A DNA stretch of 64,000 bases from Pseudomonadota bacterium. GTDB lineage: Bacteria; Pseudomonadota; Alphaproteobacteria; Rhodobacterales; Rhodobacteraceae. The stretch is taken from positions 107,260 to 171,259 of the forward strand of contig JAJXZX010000004.1 in the NCBI GenBank assembly GCA_021779835.1, read 5' to 3'. Each line of letters opens with the position of its first letter. The stretch's first letter is position 1. Position numbers and translations under genes: made by a program. The notes beneath the pieces are model-generated. The model had not been told where the DNA came from and did not search any database. It saw only the letters and a program-made list of their open reading frames with translations. Of this stretch, positions 17,498 to 26,539 are shown one piece after another.

Positions 17498-19276
17498 ATG
17501 CCGGTTTACAACGCCCCCGCCAAAGACATGCACTATCTGCTGCACGATGTGCTGAAGGTCAGTGAGGCAGGTATTCCCGGCTATGAGGAGTTGGAGCCCG
17601 ATTTCACCTCTGCGGTGCTGGAAGAGGCCGGCAAACTGGCGCGCGACGTGTTGGCGCCGCTGAATGCGGTCGGCGACCGCGAGGGCTGCCGGATGGAGAA
17701 TGGCGTAGTCTACACCCCCACCGGCTTCAAGGCGGCGTTTGAGCAGATGAAAGAGGGCGGCTGGACCGGGCTAGACTGCGATCCGGAATATGGCGGGCAA
17801 GGCATGCCCTATGTGCTGGGCACTGCGGTGGGCGAGATGTTCGTGTCCGCCAACATGGCATTCAACATGTATCAGGGCCTGACGCATGGCGCCTATTCGG
17901 CGATCCACGCGCATGGCACCCAGGCGCAAAAGACGACCTACCTGCCCAAGATGGTGTCCTGCGACTGGACCGGCACCATGAACCTGACAGAGCCGCATTG
18001 CGGCACCGATCTGGGCCTGATGCGCACCAAGGCTGAACCGCAGGCCGATGGCAGCTACAAGATCACCGGGCAAAAGATCTTCATCTCGGCAGGCGAGCAT
18101 GACCTTGCGGAAAATATCATCCACCTTGTACTGGCCAAGGCACCGGGCGGCGGCGAAGGCACCAAGGGCATCTCGCTGTTCATCGTGCCGAAGTTTCTGG
18201 TGAATGCCGATGGCGCGCTCGGGGCGCGCAACGGCGCCACGGTCGGCAAGATTGAAGAAAAGATGGGCATCCACGGCAATGCCACCTGTGTGATGAACTA
18301 TGACGGCGCGACCGGCTATCTGCTGGGCGAACTGCACAAGGGTATGCGCGCGATGTTCACCATGATGAACGAGGCGCGCATCGGGGTTGGCCTGCAAGGC
18401 TATGCCCAGGCCGAGGCGGCCTATCAGAATGCCGTGGCCTATGCCAAAGACCGCCTGCAGGGGCGCGCGGTGACGGGGGCAGAAAACCCCTCTGGCCCCT
18501 CTGATCCGCTGATCGTGCATCCCGATATCCGCCGCAACCTGATGGACCAGAAAAGCTTTATCGAAGGCGCACGCGCGCTGACCTTCTGGGGCGCGCACCT
18601 GATCGACAAGGCGCACCGTTCAAACGATGCGGCGGCAGAGGGGATGATTTCCCTGCTGACGCCGGTCATCAAGGGCTTTCAGACCGACAAGGGCTTTGAT
18701 GCCACTATTCAGGCGCAGCAAGTGTTTGGCGGGCATGGCTATATCGAAGACTCGGGCATGTCGCAGTTCGCCCGCGACGCCCGGATCGCGATGATCTACG
18801 AGGGCGCGAACGGGGTGCAGGCGCTGGACCTCGTCGGCCGCAAGCTGGCGCAGGATGGCGGCAAGCATGTGATGGCGTTTTTCGAGATGGTGAAGGGCTT
18901 TCTCAAGGACAATGCCGCGCACGAAGGGCTGGCGGACGGCTTCCTTGAGCCGCTGAAGAAAGCGTCGAAAGACCTGCAGGCGGCAGCGATGTATTTCATG
19001 CAAAATGGCATGAAGAACCCCAACAATGCACTGGCCGGATCGACCGACTTTCTGCACATGTTCGGCCATGTTTGCCTTGGCCTGATGTGGGCGCGCATGG
19101 CGAAAGCCTCGCATGACGCGCTGGCGGCAGGCGCGCAGGACGCCGAGTTCCACCGCACCAAGATCGCCACCGGGCGCTATTACATGGCGCGGCAATTGCC
19201 CGCGACCGGTATGCACCTTGCCCGCATCGAAAGCGGCGCCGAGACGGTGATGGCGCTCGACGCAGGTGCCTTCTAA
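17498..19276 (+). CDS. fadE: acyl-CoA dehydrogenase
   Basis: A 592-residue FAD flavoenzyme for the first step of beta-oxidation. It has the order N-terminal alpha domain, beta domain ([38 protein letters not shown]), C-terminal alpha domain with [20 protein letters not shown] and the catalytic Glu in IYEGANGVQ, plus an additional C-terminal helical domain of about 130 residues. This long form is common in Rhodobacterales next to fadA/fadB. AGGGAGAGA precedes the ATG. The symbol reflects role, not close identity with E. coli FadE. Confidence 0.92.
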   Translation: MPVYNAPAKDMHYLLHDVLKVSEAGIPGYEELEPDFTSAVLEEAGKLARDVLAPLNAVGDREGCRMENGVVYTPTGFKAAFEQMKEGGWTGLDCDPEYGGQGMPYVLGTAVGEMFVSANMAFNMYQGLTHGAYSAIHAHGTQAQKTTYLPKMVSCDWTGTMNLTEPHCGTDLGLMRTKAEPQADGSYKITGQKIFISAGEHDLAENIIHLVLAKAPGGGEGTKGISLFIVPKFLVNADGALGARNGATVGKIEEKMGIHGNATCVMNYDGATGYLLGELHKGMRAMFTMMNEARIGVGLQGYAQAEAAYQNAVAYAKDRLQGRAVTGAENPSGPSDPLIVHPDIRRNLMDQKSFIEGARALTFWGAHLIDKAHRSNDAAAEGMISLLTPVIKGFQTDKGFDATIQAQQVFGGHGYIEDSGMSQFARDARIAMIYEGANGVQALDLVGRKLAQDGGKHVMAFFEMVKGFLKDNAAHEGLADGFLEPLKKASKDLQAAAMYFMQNGMKNPNNALAGSTDFLHMFGHVCLGLMWARMAKASHDALAAGAQDAEFHRTKIATGRYYMARQLPATGMHLARIESGAETVMALDAGAF

Positions 19277-19287
19277 GCTGGCGCGGA

Positions 19288-19308
19288 GCCCCGGCCCGGC
19301 GCCGGGGC
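19288..19308 (+). repeat. GC hairpin between fadE and the 70-residue ORF
   Basis: GCCCCGG (19288-19294) pairs with CCGGGGC (19302-19308) around a 7-base loop. There is no T-run. It could stabilise or partly separate the fadE message from downstream genes. Confidence 0.4.
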
Positions 19309-19327
19309 GATGCCATAGGAGGATACG

Positions 19328-19540
19328 ATGCCGAAACGCCTGCGCTTCACCCGCCGTTTCCCGGTGATGATGACCGAGGATGCCTATCGCACATTACGGC
19401 GGTTTTCCGAGGAAAGTGCGATTAGTCAGGACGAGGCGCTGGTGTTTCTGTTCGAGCATTTCAACAGCGTGACCGATGCCGACAACCTTAACCACCGGCT
19501 GCGCCTGTTTAAAGCCGAACTCGAGGAGCGTAAACGGTGA
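19328..19540 (+). CDS. conserved small hypothetical protein
   Basis: A 70-residue basic protein: MPKRLRFTRRFPVMMTEDAYRTL at the start and a helical remainder. The spacing of the first strand and two helices (SQDEALVFLFEHF) is compatible with a ribbon-helix-helix fold, but I cannot confirm it. AGGAGG sits 5 bases before the ATG, a strong ribosome-binding site, which together with its place between fadE and the GST gene supports a real gene. Function unknown. Confidence 0.65.
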   Translation: MPKRLRFTRRFPVMMTEDAYRTLRRFSEESAISQDEALVFLFEHFNSVTDADNLNHRLRLFKAELEERKR

Positions 19541-19566
19541 GTAAGGCAAGGCAGACAGGGACGAGT

Positions 19567-19588
19567 GAGTATTTTTGCCAAGAAGAAA
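19567..19588 (+). repeat. dispersed intergenic repeat, copy B
   Basis: Identical over 22 bases to copy A at 3936-3957. It is the left arm of an inverted pair with copy C at 19741. Confidence 0.75.
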
Positions 19589-19598
19589 CCAAAGGCGC

Positions 19599-19653
19599 GC
19601 CCCGGTCGCGGACGGAACTGCGTCACCGTGAAAACATCACTCGGGACCGGGGC
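19599..19653 (+). repeat. long-range inverted repeat inside the B-C interval
   Basis: GCCCCGGTC (19599-19607) pairs with GACCGGGGC (19645-19653) around 37 bases. A second imperfect hairpin, GCGCGGTAAC with GTTACGGCGC, follows near 19708-19738. The interval has no ORF of its own and could form a structured RNA or element core. Confidence 0.4.
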
Positions 19654-19740
19654 GACTTCTCCTTGGGCGGCCATCGGCTCTCCAGCCTGTACCGCGCCTC
19701 GGATCGTCGCGCGGTAACCTTAACAAGCCGTTACGGCGCG

Positions 19741-19793
19741 GCTTCTTTTTGGCAAAAATACTCCACGGGGGTGCGGGGGTGTGAAACCCCCGC
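19741..19793 (-). repeat. dispersed intergenic repeat, copy C (tail plus stem)
   Basis: On the minus strand the tail reads GAGTATTTTTGCC followed by AAAAAGAAGC (19741-19763). Upstream of it is a GC stem, GCGGGGGT/ACCCCCGC (19773-19793) with a 5-base loop. This stem-then-tail layout recurs in copies D and H. Confidence 0.7.
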
Positions 19794-19823
19794 TTTGCCC
19801 GGCAACCACAGGAGCGACCTCTG

Positions 19824-20459
19824 ATGACGGCGAAACTCTATTGCTTCGGCGAAAGCGGCAATGCTTACAAGGCGGCCTTGACGCTCAACATGGCGGGGAT
19901 GGAGTGGGAGCCCGTCTATGTCGATTTCTTCAATCACGAGACGCGCACCCCGGCATTTCGCGCCATAAACGAGATGGGCGAGGTTCCGGTTCTGATCGAT
20001 GGCGAGGTGACGCTCAGCCAATCTGGCGTCATTCAGGATTACATCAGTTCCAAGACCGGCAAGCTCGGTGGGCGTTCCGCGGCGGAGCGGCGCGATATTT
20101 TGCGCTGGGTGTTCTGGGACAACCACAAGCTTTCGGCGCAGGCGGGCACCACGCGGTTCCTGATGAACTTCCTGCCCGAGGACAAGCGCCCGAAAGAGGT
20201 GATTGCCTTCATGCAGGCGCGCCTGAAGCAGGCCTATGCGACGCTTGACCGTCATCTGGAGGACCGCACCTGGATCGTGGGTGACCAGCTGACCATCGCC
20301 GATCTCGCCTGCTGCGGCTATCTGTATTACCCCGAGCCGTTCGGGTTTGACCGTGCCGACTGGCACAATATCGACCAGTGGCTGGACCGCGTCGCAGCGC
20401 AGCCGGGTTGGAAACATCCCTATGATTTGATGCCCGGCAAACCGTCTGACCGGGCCTGA
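19824..20459 (+). CDS. glutathione S-transferase family protein
   Basis: A 211-residue protein with an N-terminal thioredoxin-like domain (residues 1-80: LYCFGESGNAYKAALTLNMAG and EVPVLIDGEVTLSQSGVI) and a helical C-terminal domain containing WIVGDQLTIADLACCGYL, the GST N-capping/hydrophobic staple region. It lies 10 bases before the thiolase gene and within the fad cluster, where GSTs are often found in Rhodobacterales; the substrate is unknown. GGAGCG precedes the ATG. Confidence 0.88.
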   Translation: MTAKLYCFGESGNAYKAALTLNMAGMEWEPVYVDFFNHETRTPAFRAINEMGEVPVLIDGEVTLSQSGVIQDYISSKTGKLGGRSAAERRDILRWVFWDNHKLSAQAGTTRFLMNFLPEDKRPKEVIAFMQARLKQAYATLDRHLEDRTWIVGDQLTIADLACCGYLYYPEPFGFDRADWHNIDQWLDRVAAQPGWKHPYDLMPGKPSDRA

Positions 20460-20469
20460 GGAGGACACG

Positions 20470-21681
20470 ATGTCTGAAGCATATATCTACGACGCCGTTC
20501 GCACGCCGCGCGGTAAGGGCCGGGCTGATGGCAGCTTGCACGAGGTGACCTCGGTCGCTTTGTCGGCGAGGGTGCTGAACGAGGTGAAGGCGCGCAATGG
20601 TCTGGACGGGCATGCCGTCGAGGATGTGATCTGGGGCAACGTGACGCCGGTGGGCGAGCAGGGCGGGTGCCTCGCGCGCTCTGCCGTGTTGTTGTCGGAT
20701 CTGGATGAGGCAATCCCCGGGCTCGCGATCAACCGCTTTTGCGCCAGCGGCATGGAGGCGGTGAACCTTGCCGCCAATCAGGTGAAGGCTGGCGCTGGCA
20801 TGGGTTATATCGCTGGCGGGGTCGAGATGATGGGCCGCGTTGCGATGGGCTCGGATGGCGCGGCGATCGCGGTGGATCCGTCGCTGGCGATGAAGACCTA
20901 TTTCGTGCCTCAGGGGATTTCGGCCGATATTATCGCGACGGAATATGGCTTTAGCCGCAATGACGTTGACAGTCTGGCGGTGGAAAGCCAGCGGCGCGCG
21001 GCGGCGGCATGGAAGGACGGGCGGTTCGCCAAGTCAGTCATGACGGTGCGTGATCAGAACGGCGTGGCGCTGCTATCACACGACGAATTCATGCGGCCGC
21101 AGACCGATATGCAGTCGCTTGGCGCGCTCAAGCCCAGCTTCAAGGAGATGGGTGAGGTGATGCCCGGCTTCGACAAGATCGCAATGATGAAATACCCGCA
21201 TCTGGAGACGATCAATCACGTCCACCACGCAGGCAACTCGTCGGGCATCGTCGACGGTTCGGCGGCGGTGCTGATCGGCAACAAGGAGTTTGGCGAGAAG
21301 TGGGGCCTGAAGCCCCGCGCGCGCATTCGCGCCACGGCCAAAATCGGCACCGATCCGACCATCATGCTGACCGGGCCGGTGCCGGTGACGCAAAAGATCC
21401 TGCGCGATGCGGGGATGAGCATCAGTGACATCGACCTCTTCGAGGTGAACGAGGCGTTTGCTGCGGTGGTTCTGCGCTTCATGCAGGCGTTTGACGTGGA
21501 TGCGTCGAAGGTCAATGTGAATGGCGGGGCGATTGCGATGGGGCATCCGCTGGGTGCCACGGGCGCGATCATCATCGGCACCTTGCTGGATGAGTTGGAG
21601 CGCTCGGGCAAGGGCGTTGGCCTTGCCACCCTGTGCATCGCGTCCGGTATGGGCGCGGCCACGATCATTGAACGCGTCTGA
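20470..21681 (+). CDS. fadA: acetyl-CoA acyltransferase (thiolase)
   Basis: A 403-residue thiolase for the last step of beta-oxidation. The nucleophilic Cys is in NRFCASGMEAVNLAANQV (about residue 94), the catalytic His in GGAIAMGHPLGATGA, and the second catalytic Cys in LCIASGMGAATIIE near the C-terminus. Normal length for the family. AGGAGG lies just before the ATG. With fadB 23 bases downstream it likely forms the multienzyme beta-oxidation complex. Confidence 0.93.
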   Translation: MSEAYIYDAVRTPRGKGRADGSLHEVTSVALSARVLNEVKARNGLDGHAVEDVIWGNVTPVGEQGGCLARSAVLLSDLDEAIPGLAINRFCASGMEAVNLAANQVKAGAGMGYIAGGVEMMGRVAMGSDGAAIAVDPSLAMKTYFVPQGISADIIATEYGFSRNDVDSLAVESQRRAAAAWKDGRFAKSVMTVRDQNGVALLSHDEFMRPQTDMQSLGALKPSFKEMGEVMPGFDKIAMMKYPHLETINHVHHAGNSSGIVDGSAAVLIGNKEFGEKWGLKPRARIRATAKIGTDPTIMLTGPVPVTQKILRDAGMSISDIDLFEVNEAFAAVVLRFMQAFDVDASKVNVNGGAIAMGHPLGATGAIIIGTLLDELERSGKGVGLATLCIASGMGAATIIERV

Positions 21682-21704
21682 GCGGCGATAGGAAGGATAC
21701 CAAC

Positions 21705-23903
21705 ATGACCGATTTCACCTATGCCGTAGATGCCAAGGGCGTCGCCGTTATTACCTGGGACGTGCCCGGCAAGTCGATGAACGTGATGTCGCTGGAGGGG
21801 TTCCGGCTGCTCAGCGACCTCGTCGATCAGGGGCTCGCCGATGCTGCCGTGAAGGGCATCGTCATCACCTCGGGCAAAAAGGACTTTGCCGGGGGGATGG
21901 ATCTGAACGTCATCGCCAAAATGCGTGACGACGCAGGCGCGGAGCCTGCGCGCGGCCTGTTTGAGGGCGTGATGATGATGCACGGCGTGCTGCGCAAGAT
22001 CGAGCGCGCCGGGATGGACCCCAGAACGCTGAAAGGCGGCAAACCGATTGCTGCCGCCCTGCCCGGCACCGCCGTTGGCATCGGGCTGGAGCTGCCTCTG
22101 GCCACCCACCGCATCTTTGCCGCTGACAATCCCAAATCCAAGATCGGCCTGCCGGAAATCATGGTGGGGATTTTCCCGGGTGCCGGTGGCACCACGCGTC
22201 TGGTGCGCAAGATGGGCGCGATGATGGCGGCGCCGTTCCTGTTGGAAGGCAAGCTGTCGAGCCCGGCGCAGGCGAAGGCGGCTGGGATCATTGACGAGGT
22301 GGTGGCCGATCCTTTGGCGGCGGCCAAGGCTTGGGTCTTGCAGGCTAAAGAGGCCGATCTGGTCAAGCCGTGGGATGCCAAGGGCTATAAGATGCCCGGT
22401 GGCGCGCCCTATTCGGCGCAGGGTTTCATGACCTTTGTCGGGGCCAATGCTATGGTGCATGGCAAGACGATGGGGGTTTATCCGGCGGCGAAGGCCTTGC
22501 TTTCAGCGGTGTATGAGGGCGCGCTGGTGCCGTTTGATACCGCGCTGAAGATCGAGGCGCGCTGGTTCACGCAGGTGATGCTGAACCCGTCCTCTGCCGC
22601 GATGATCCGGTCGCTTTTCATCAACAAAGAGGCGCTGGAAAAGGGCGCGGTGCGGCCCAAGGGTATTCCCGACCAGTCGGTGAAAAAGCTGGGTGTGCTG
22701 GGGGCGGGCATGATGGGGGCGGGCATCGCTTATGTCTCGGCGCTCGCCGGGATCGAGGTGGTGCTGATCGACGCCAAACAAGAGGCGGCGGATCGCGGCA
22801 AGGCGCATTCGGCGGACCTTCTGGACAAGGGCATCGCGCGCAAGAAGGTGACGGCAGAGAAAAAGGCCGAAGTTTTGGGCCGTATCCTTGCCACCACCGA
22901 ATACGCGGCGCTGAAAGGCTGCGACCTGATCGTCGAGGCGGTGTTCGAGGATGTCGGCGTCAAGGCCGATGTGACGACCAAGACGGATGCGGTGACGGAT
23001 GCCACCTGCATTTTCGCCACCAACACCTCTACCCTGCCGATCACCCAACTGGCAAAGGCCTCGGCACGGCCCAATGAGTTTATTGGCATCCACTTCTTCA
23101 GCCCGGTCGACAAGATGAGCCTTGTCGAGATCATCAAGGGCAAGGGCACCGGCGACCGCGCGGTGGCCAAAGCGCTCGACTTCGTGCGGCAGATCCGCAA
23201 GACGCCGATCGTGGTCAACGACGCACGCTTCTTCTTCGCCAACCGCTGCATCATTCCCTACATCAACGAGGGGATGCGGATGCTGGCAGAGGGCGTGGCA
23301 CCCGCGCTGATCGAGAATGCGGCGAAGCTGGTAGGGATGCCTTTGGGGCCGCTGCAACTGGTGGACGAGACCTCGATTGACCTTGGCGTCAAGATTGCCA
23401 AGGCGACCAAGGCGGCGATGGGGGCAGATTATCCGGACGAGGCGGTCGATGCGGTGCTGTTCTGGATGTATGACCAAGGGCGGCTTGGGCGGAAATCAAA
23501 CTCCGGCTTTTATGCCTATGATGCGGCGGGCAAACGCGAGGGGTTGTGGTCGGGTCTGACGGCGCAATATCCGGTGGTGGACGTGCAGCCCGGCCTGACC
23601 GAGGCGCAGCATCGCTTGTTGATGGCGCAGGTGCTGGAGGCAGTGCGCGCGCTGGAGGATGGCGTGTTGATGGACATCCGCGAAGGCGACGTGGGCGCAA
23701 TCCTTGGCTGGGGCTTTGCGCCGTGGTCGGGCGGGCCGTTCTCGTGGCTCGACATCATCGGCGCGCCGCGTGCGGTGGCGATCTGCGATCACCTGACGGC
23801 GGCTTATGGCCCGCGCTTCACCACCCCGCACCTGCTGCGCGAGATGGCCGAGAAGGGGCAGACCTTCTACGGACGGTTCGGCGCCGTGGCCAAAGCGGCA
23901 TAA
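21705..23903 (+). CDS. fadB: enoyl-CoA hydratase / 3-hydroxyacyl-CoA dehydrogenase
   Basis: A 732-residue multifunctional enzyme. Residues 1-280 are a crotonase domain (GKKDFAGGMDLNVIAK, LPGTAVGIGLELPLATH). The NAD-binding 3-hydroxyacyl-CoA dehydrogenase begins near 327 with KLGVLGAGMMGAGIAYVSA, and FIGIHFFSPVDKMSLVEII carries the catalytic His. Two C-terminal dehydrogenase repeats follow. The last 37 bases overlap the convergent Hint-domain gene. Pairs with the thiolase directly upstream. Confidence 0.94.
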   Translation: MTDFTYAVDAKGVAVITWDVPGKSMNVMSLEGFRLLSDLVDQGLADAAVKGIVITSGKKDFAGGMDLNVIAKMRDDAGAEPARGLFEGVMMMHGVLRKIERAGMDPRTLKGGKPIAAALPGTAVGIGLELPLATHRIFAADNPKSKIGLPEIMVGIFPGAGGTTRLVRKMGAMMAAPFLLEGKLSSPAQAKAAGIIDEVVADPLAAAKAWVLQAKEADLVKPWDAKGYKMPGGAPYSAQGFMTFVGANAMVHGKTMGVYPAAKALLSAVYEGALVPFDTALKIEARWFTQVMLNPSSAAMIRSLFINKEALEKGAVRPKGIPDQSVKKLGVLGAGMMGAGIAYVSALAGIEVVLIDAKQEAADRGKAHSADLLDKGIARKKVTAEKKAEVLGRILATTEYAALKGCDLIVEAVFEDVGVKADVTTKTDAVTDATCIFATNTSTLPITQLAKASARPNEFIGIHFFSPVDKMSLVEIIKGKGTGDRAVAKALDFVRQIRKTPIVVNDARFFFANRCIIPYINEGMRMLAEGVAPALIENAAKLVGMPLGPLQLVDETSIDLGVKIAKATKAAMGADYPDEAVDAVLFWMYDQGRLGRKSNSGFYAYDAAGKREGLWSGLTAQYPVVDVQPGLTEAQHRLLMAQVLEAVRALEDGVLMDIREGDVGAILGWGFAPWSGGPFSWLDIIGAPRAVAICDHLTAAYGPRFTTPHLLREMAEKGQTFYGRFGAVAKAA

Positions 23904-24568
23904 GCGCCAGAGCCGAGCGTCATCAGCCCGGCGTCCTCTACGTCGTCGCGCCGAAGCGCGGCGACGAAACGGCGCGCTTGCGACAGGGTAAGGCGGCGGA
24001 TGGCGTCCGTCGCCTCCGCCCCTGTCAGCGCGCCAAGGTCGGTCGGCGGGCAAAGCAGCAAGCTGCCGCCCGCCGCATAGACCAGTTGCCCCTGTGCAAA
24101 GGACAACGTCACCGGATCAAGCGCTTCCGATGGCCAAAGTGCGGCGACGCCGCGCCAGCCTTCAAGGGCTAGCGCCGGCATCAGGGCGAAGGGGTCGCCG
24201 TAAAGTTCCTCGAGCAGATCAGCCTCGATCATCACATGTTGCTCGGGCAAAAGCGTCAGCGCCTGCCGGTTACCGATAGTGCCCGCGGGCACCAGCAGTG
24301 GCCACAGATGGTGCGGCAGGTTGCGCGCGCCTGCATCCGAGCGTTCGCGGCGCACGCCGGTGACCGGCATCAGGCCGCTGTCGAAGGTCAGCACCTGATC
24401 GCCCACCGCAATCGCCTCAACCGCCCGCCAGCCCATAGCAGTGCCGATCAGCGTGCCGGACACGATGCCCTCGGCCGGGATGCCACCGACAGAGCTGGCG
24501 TCCCAGCCACAAGATTCGGCATGGGCACGCGGCAGGTTGGTAAAAAAAGCGTTGTTTATCAATGTCAT
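23867..24568 (-). CDS. Hint-domain protein
   Basis: A 233-residue protein. After a short N-terminal segment it has a Hint (Hedgehog/intein-like) domain: GIVSGTLIGTAMGWRAVEAI, AVGDQVLTFDSGLMPV, the ALTLLPEQHVMIE block and the DPVTLSFAQGQLVYAAGGSLLL region. Many Rhodobacteraceae carry such free-standing Hint proteins. The usual catalytic Cys/Ser/Thr at the start of the Hint domain could be the Ser or Thr of SGTLIG, so self-cleavage is uncertain. ATG 24568 gives a sensible N-terminus. Its 3' end overlaps fadB by 37 bases on the opposite strand. Confidence 0.75.
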   Translation of the reverse strand: MTLINNAFFTNLPRAHAESCGWDASSVGGIPAEGIVSGTLIGTAMGWRAVEAIAVGDQVLTFDSGLMPVTGVRRERSDAGARNLPHHLWPLLVPAGTIGNRQALTLLPEQHVMIEADLLEELYGDPFALMPALALEGWRGVAALWPSEALDPVTLSFAQGQLVYAAGGSLLLCPPTDLGALTGAEATDAIRRLTLSQARRFVAALRRDDVEDAGLMTLGSGAYAALATAPNRP

Positions 24569-24742
24569 TCCATCCTTCGGTCGCCGCACTTCCGTTGCGG
24601 GGCTTCCCAATGGTAAGAAACGATAGATCAATTTGGCGCGAGCAGGGCGAGAATTCGTCGCGCTACGGGCCTACGTTTCCGGCGCGGCATCAATGTCGGG
24701 GCTGCGTGGCATTATGGCCCGCAGGGGAACAATCAGCGGCCC

Positions 24743-25405
24743 CTAGCCTGCGGCGGGATCGAAACGATAGCCGAAGCGATCAATATCCTCGGCGCAAAGC
24801 GACGCGATCAGGTCGGCGTCCGGGGCGGAGTAATAGCCGCGCCAGTCGCGCGCGCGGTCAGAGGCATTGGCGGCGGGCAGTGGCGTGATACGAAAGCCCA
24901 GATGCGCCTCCAGCGGCGCCGCGTCCGCCTCCAGATGCTCCAGCCTCAGGTAAGCGCTACAGCGTTCCTCGCCCGCGCGGGTGCGCATATAGGCGCTGGC
25001 GGGCCAGCCGGAGAAGGCGGCACGGGTTTGCGCGTGGTTGAGGAAGGCGCTGAAATCCAACAGTTTTGCCAGCCCCACCGCCGGATGCGCAAAGCTTTGC
25101 GCGCGCAGCCAGTGGTAATAGCTGACAGCGCGGTCCCACGGGTTGCGCACAAGGGTAAATGTAAAAAAATCCGCAATCTCGGCGTCGGAGGCAAGGCCTG
25201 CAATATCGGCGAGCGTCGAGTGTTTCCACAGCCGCCCCGCCGCGTGAACCCCCTTCAGCCGCGCCTTGCGTGCGCGCGCCTTGGGGGTGTCGCCGATCAG
25301 GATGTCATCCTTCATCGCCCGCGCCTCCAGCGCCAGCGTCAGCGCGGTGCCGCCGGTCTTGGGGATATGCACGAAGATATAGCGGCGGCCGCGTGACAGG
25401 ATCAT
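24743..25405 (-). CDS. sulfotransferase-family protein
   Basis: A 220-residue protein. YIFVHIPKTGGTALTLALE (residues 9-27) is the PAPS 5'-phosphosulfate loop of the Sulfotransfer_2 type, and TFTLVRNPWDRAVSYYHWL carries the 3'-phosphate motif (RNPWDR...S). It probably transfers sulfate from PAPS to a carbohydrate or other surface molecule. The ATG overlaps the TGA of the upstream EamA gene (bases 25402-25405), so the two are translationally coupled. Confidence 0.85.
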   Translation of the reverse strand: MILSRGRRYIFVHIPKTGGTALTLALEARAMKDDILIGDTPKARARKARLKGVHAAGRLWKHSTLADIAGLASDAEIADFFTFTLVRNPWDRAVSYYHWLRAQSFAHPAVGLAKLLDFSAFLNHAQTRAAFSGWPASAYMRTRAGEERCSAYLRLEHLEADAAPLEAHLGFRITPLPAANASDRARDWRGYYSAPDADLIASLCAEDIDRFGYRFDPAAG

Positions 25406-26355
25406 ACGGCCACTGTGACCGCTTGCGCCCGTGCCGTAAAGCGCGAGCGCAAAGCGATGATTGAGCCTGCGCCGATGATCGCCGCCATGCCCAGCAGTTC
25501 TGGCGGGCCGAAATGTTGGCCCCACAGCACCGCACCCCAGATCGCAGAGGCAATCAGCAACAGGTATTCGAACACCGCAACCTGGCTCGCCTCGGCCAGT
25601 TGGTAGGCGCGCACCATGAAGCCGACACCGACCAACGATCCCGCGGCCTGCATCAGCGTTATCTTTAGAAACAACGCATTAGGTGCAACCCAGCCGCGCA
25701 GGATGAAGCCGTCCGCGCCCACCGGCACGACATGCGGGATCAGCGCCATCGCGACCAGCCCGGCACAACCCCAGACGAATAGCGCGAGAAAGAAGCCAAA
25801 GGTCAGCGTCGCCGCACTTTCGCCGCTGCACCATTGCCGCGTCGCGATGTTGGAGATGGCATAAAGCACCGCCGCCGCGATCGGGACCAAGGACACGGCG
25901 CGAAAGCTCGCCGTGCCGGGTTGCAGCATCAACACGATACCGGCAAAGCCCAAGGCCACAGCCAGCACGCGCCAGATGCCAAAGCGCTGGCCGAACACCA
26001 ACCGAGAAATCAGCAGCACAAAGATCGGCGCGGTGAAAAGCCCAGCCGCGACATCGGCCACCGACAGAAACGCGAGGCAGCCGAAGTAGAGCATCATCGC
26101 GGCGGATTGGATCGCGCTGCGCGCCAGCACGCCGCCCCACCGCCGCGGCCACAGCGGCATGTTCAGCACCCGCGCGCCGATCAGCATCATCGGCGCGGCA
26201 AAGGCGGTGCGGGTGAAATGGAACTGCCAAAGGCCAAAGTCGGGTGCCATCAGATGCACGAAATTATCTGTGAACCCGATGATAACCGCCGCCATCAGCA
26301 TAAAACCCGCCGCGCTGAGCGGATGGTTTGGGATGTGCGGGTTCTGGGGTGTCAT
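25402..26355 (-). CDS. EamA/DMT-family transporter
   Basis: A 317-residue membrane protein with about ten helices in two EamA repeats, including SVADVAAGLFTAPIFVLLISR and QVAVFEYLLLIASAIWG, typical of the RhaT/RarD-like branch. The frame is open to 26424, but ATG 26355 begins the conserved part. The substrate is unknown. It shares a four-base ATGA overlap with the downstream sulfotransferase gene, so the two products may act together. Confidence 0.85.
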   Translation of the reverse strand: MTPQNPHIPNHPLSAAGFMLMAAVIIGFTDNFVHLMAPDFGLWQFHFTRTAFAAPMMLIGARVLNMPLWPRRWGGVLARSAIQSAAMMLYFGCLAFLSVADVAAGLFTAPIFVLLISRLVFGQRFGIWRVLAVALGFAGIVLMLQPGTASFRAVSLVPIAAAVLYAISNIATRQWCSGESAATLTFGFFLALFVWGCAGLVAMALIPHVVPVGADGFILRGWVAPNALFLKITLMQAAGSLVGVGFMVRAYQLAEASQVAVFEYLLLIASAIWGAVLWGQHFGPPELLGMAAIIGAGSIIALRSRFTARAQAVTVAV

Positions 26356-26539
26356 CGGCGGCCTCCGAACGATTTCCTCCACGAACACCGTAAACGCGCG
26401 CCGTTTCGCGCCCGTTCGCGACATCTTGCGCCATCTGTGGCGACGAGCCCTCGTTATAGCGCCGGATTCAATTGTGACGCGGCGCAGGCTGCGTTAAACT
26501 CCACCCCATGAGCGCAGAGCAGACAAGGCCGCCCAACGC

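Noticed and set aside
19716..19730. CtrA-like site TTAA-N7-TTAC
   Set aside because: Second half-site is imperfect and it lies inside the repeat-flanked interval with no cell-cycle gene next to it.
19567..19763. A complete insertion sequence
   Set aside because: The interval has no transposase and no clear target duplication; kept only as a MITE-like candidate.
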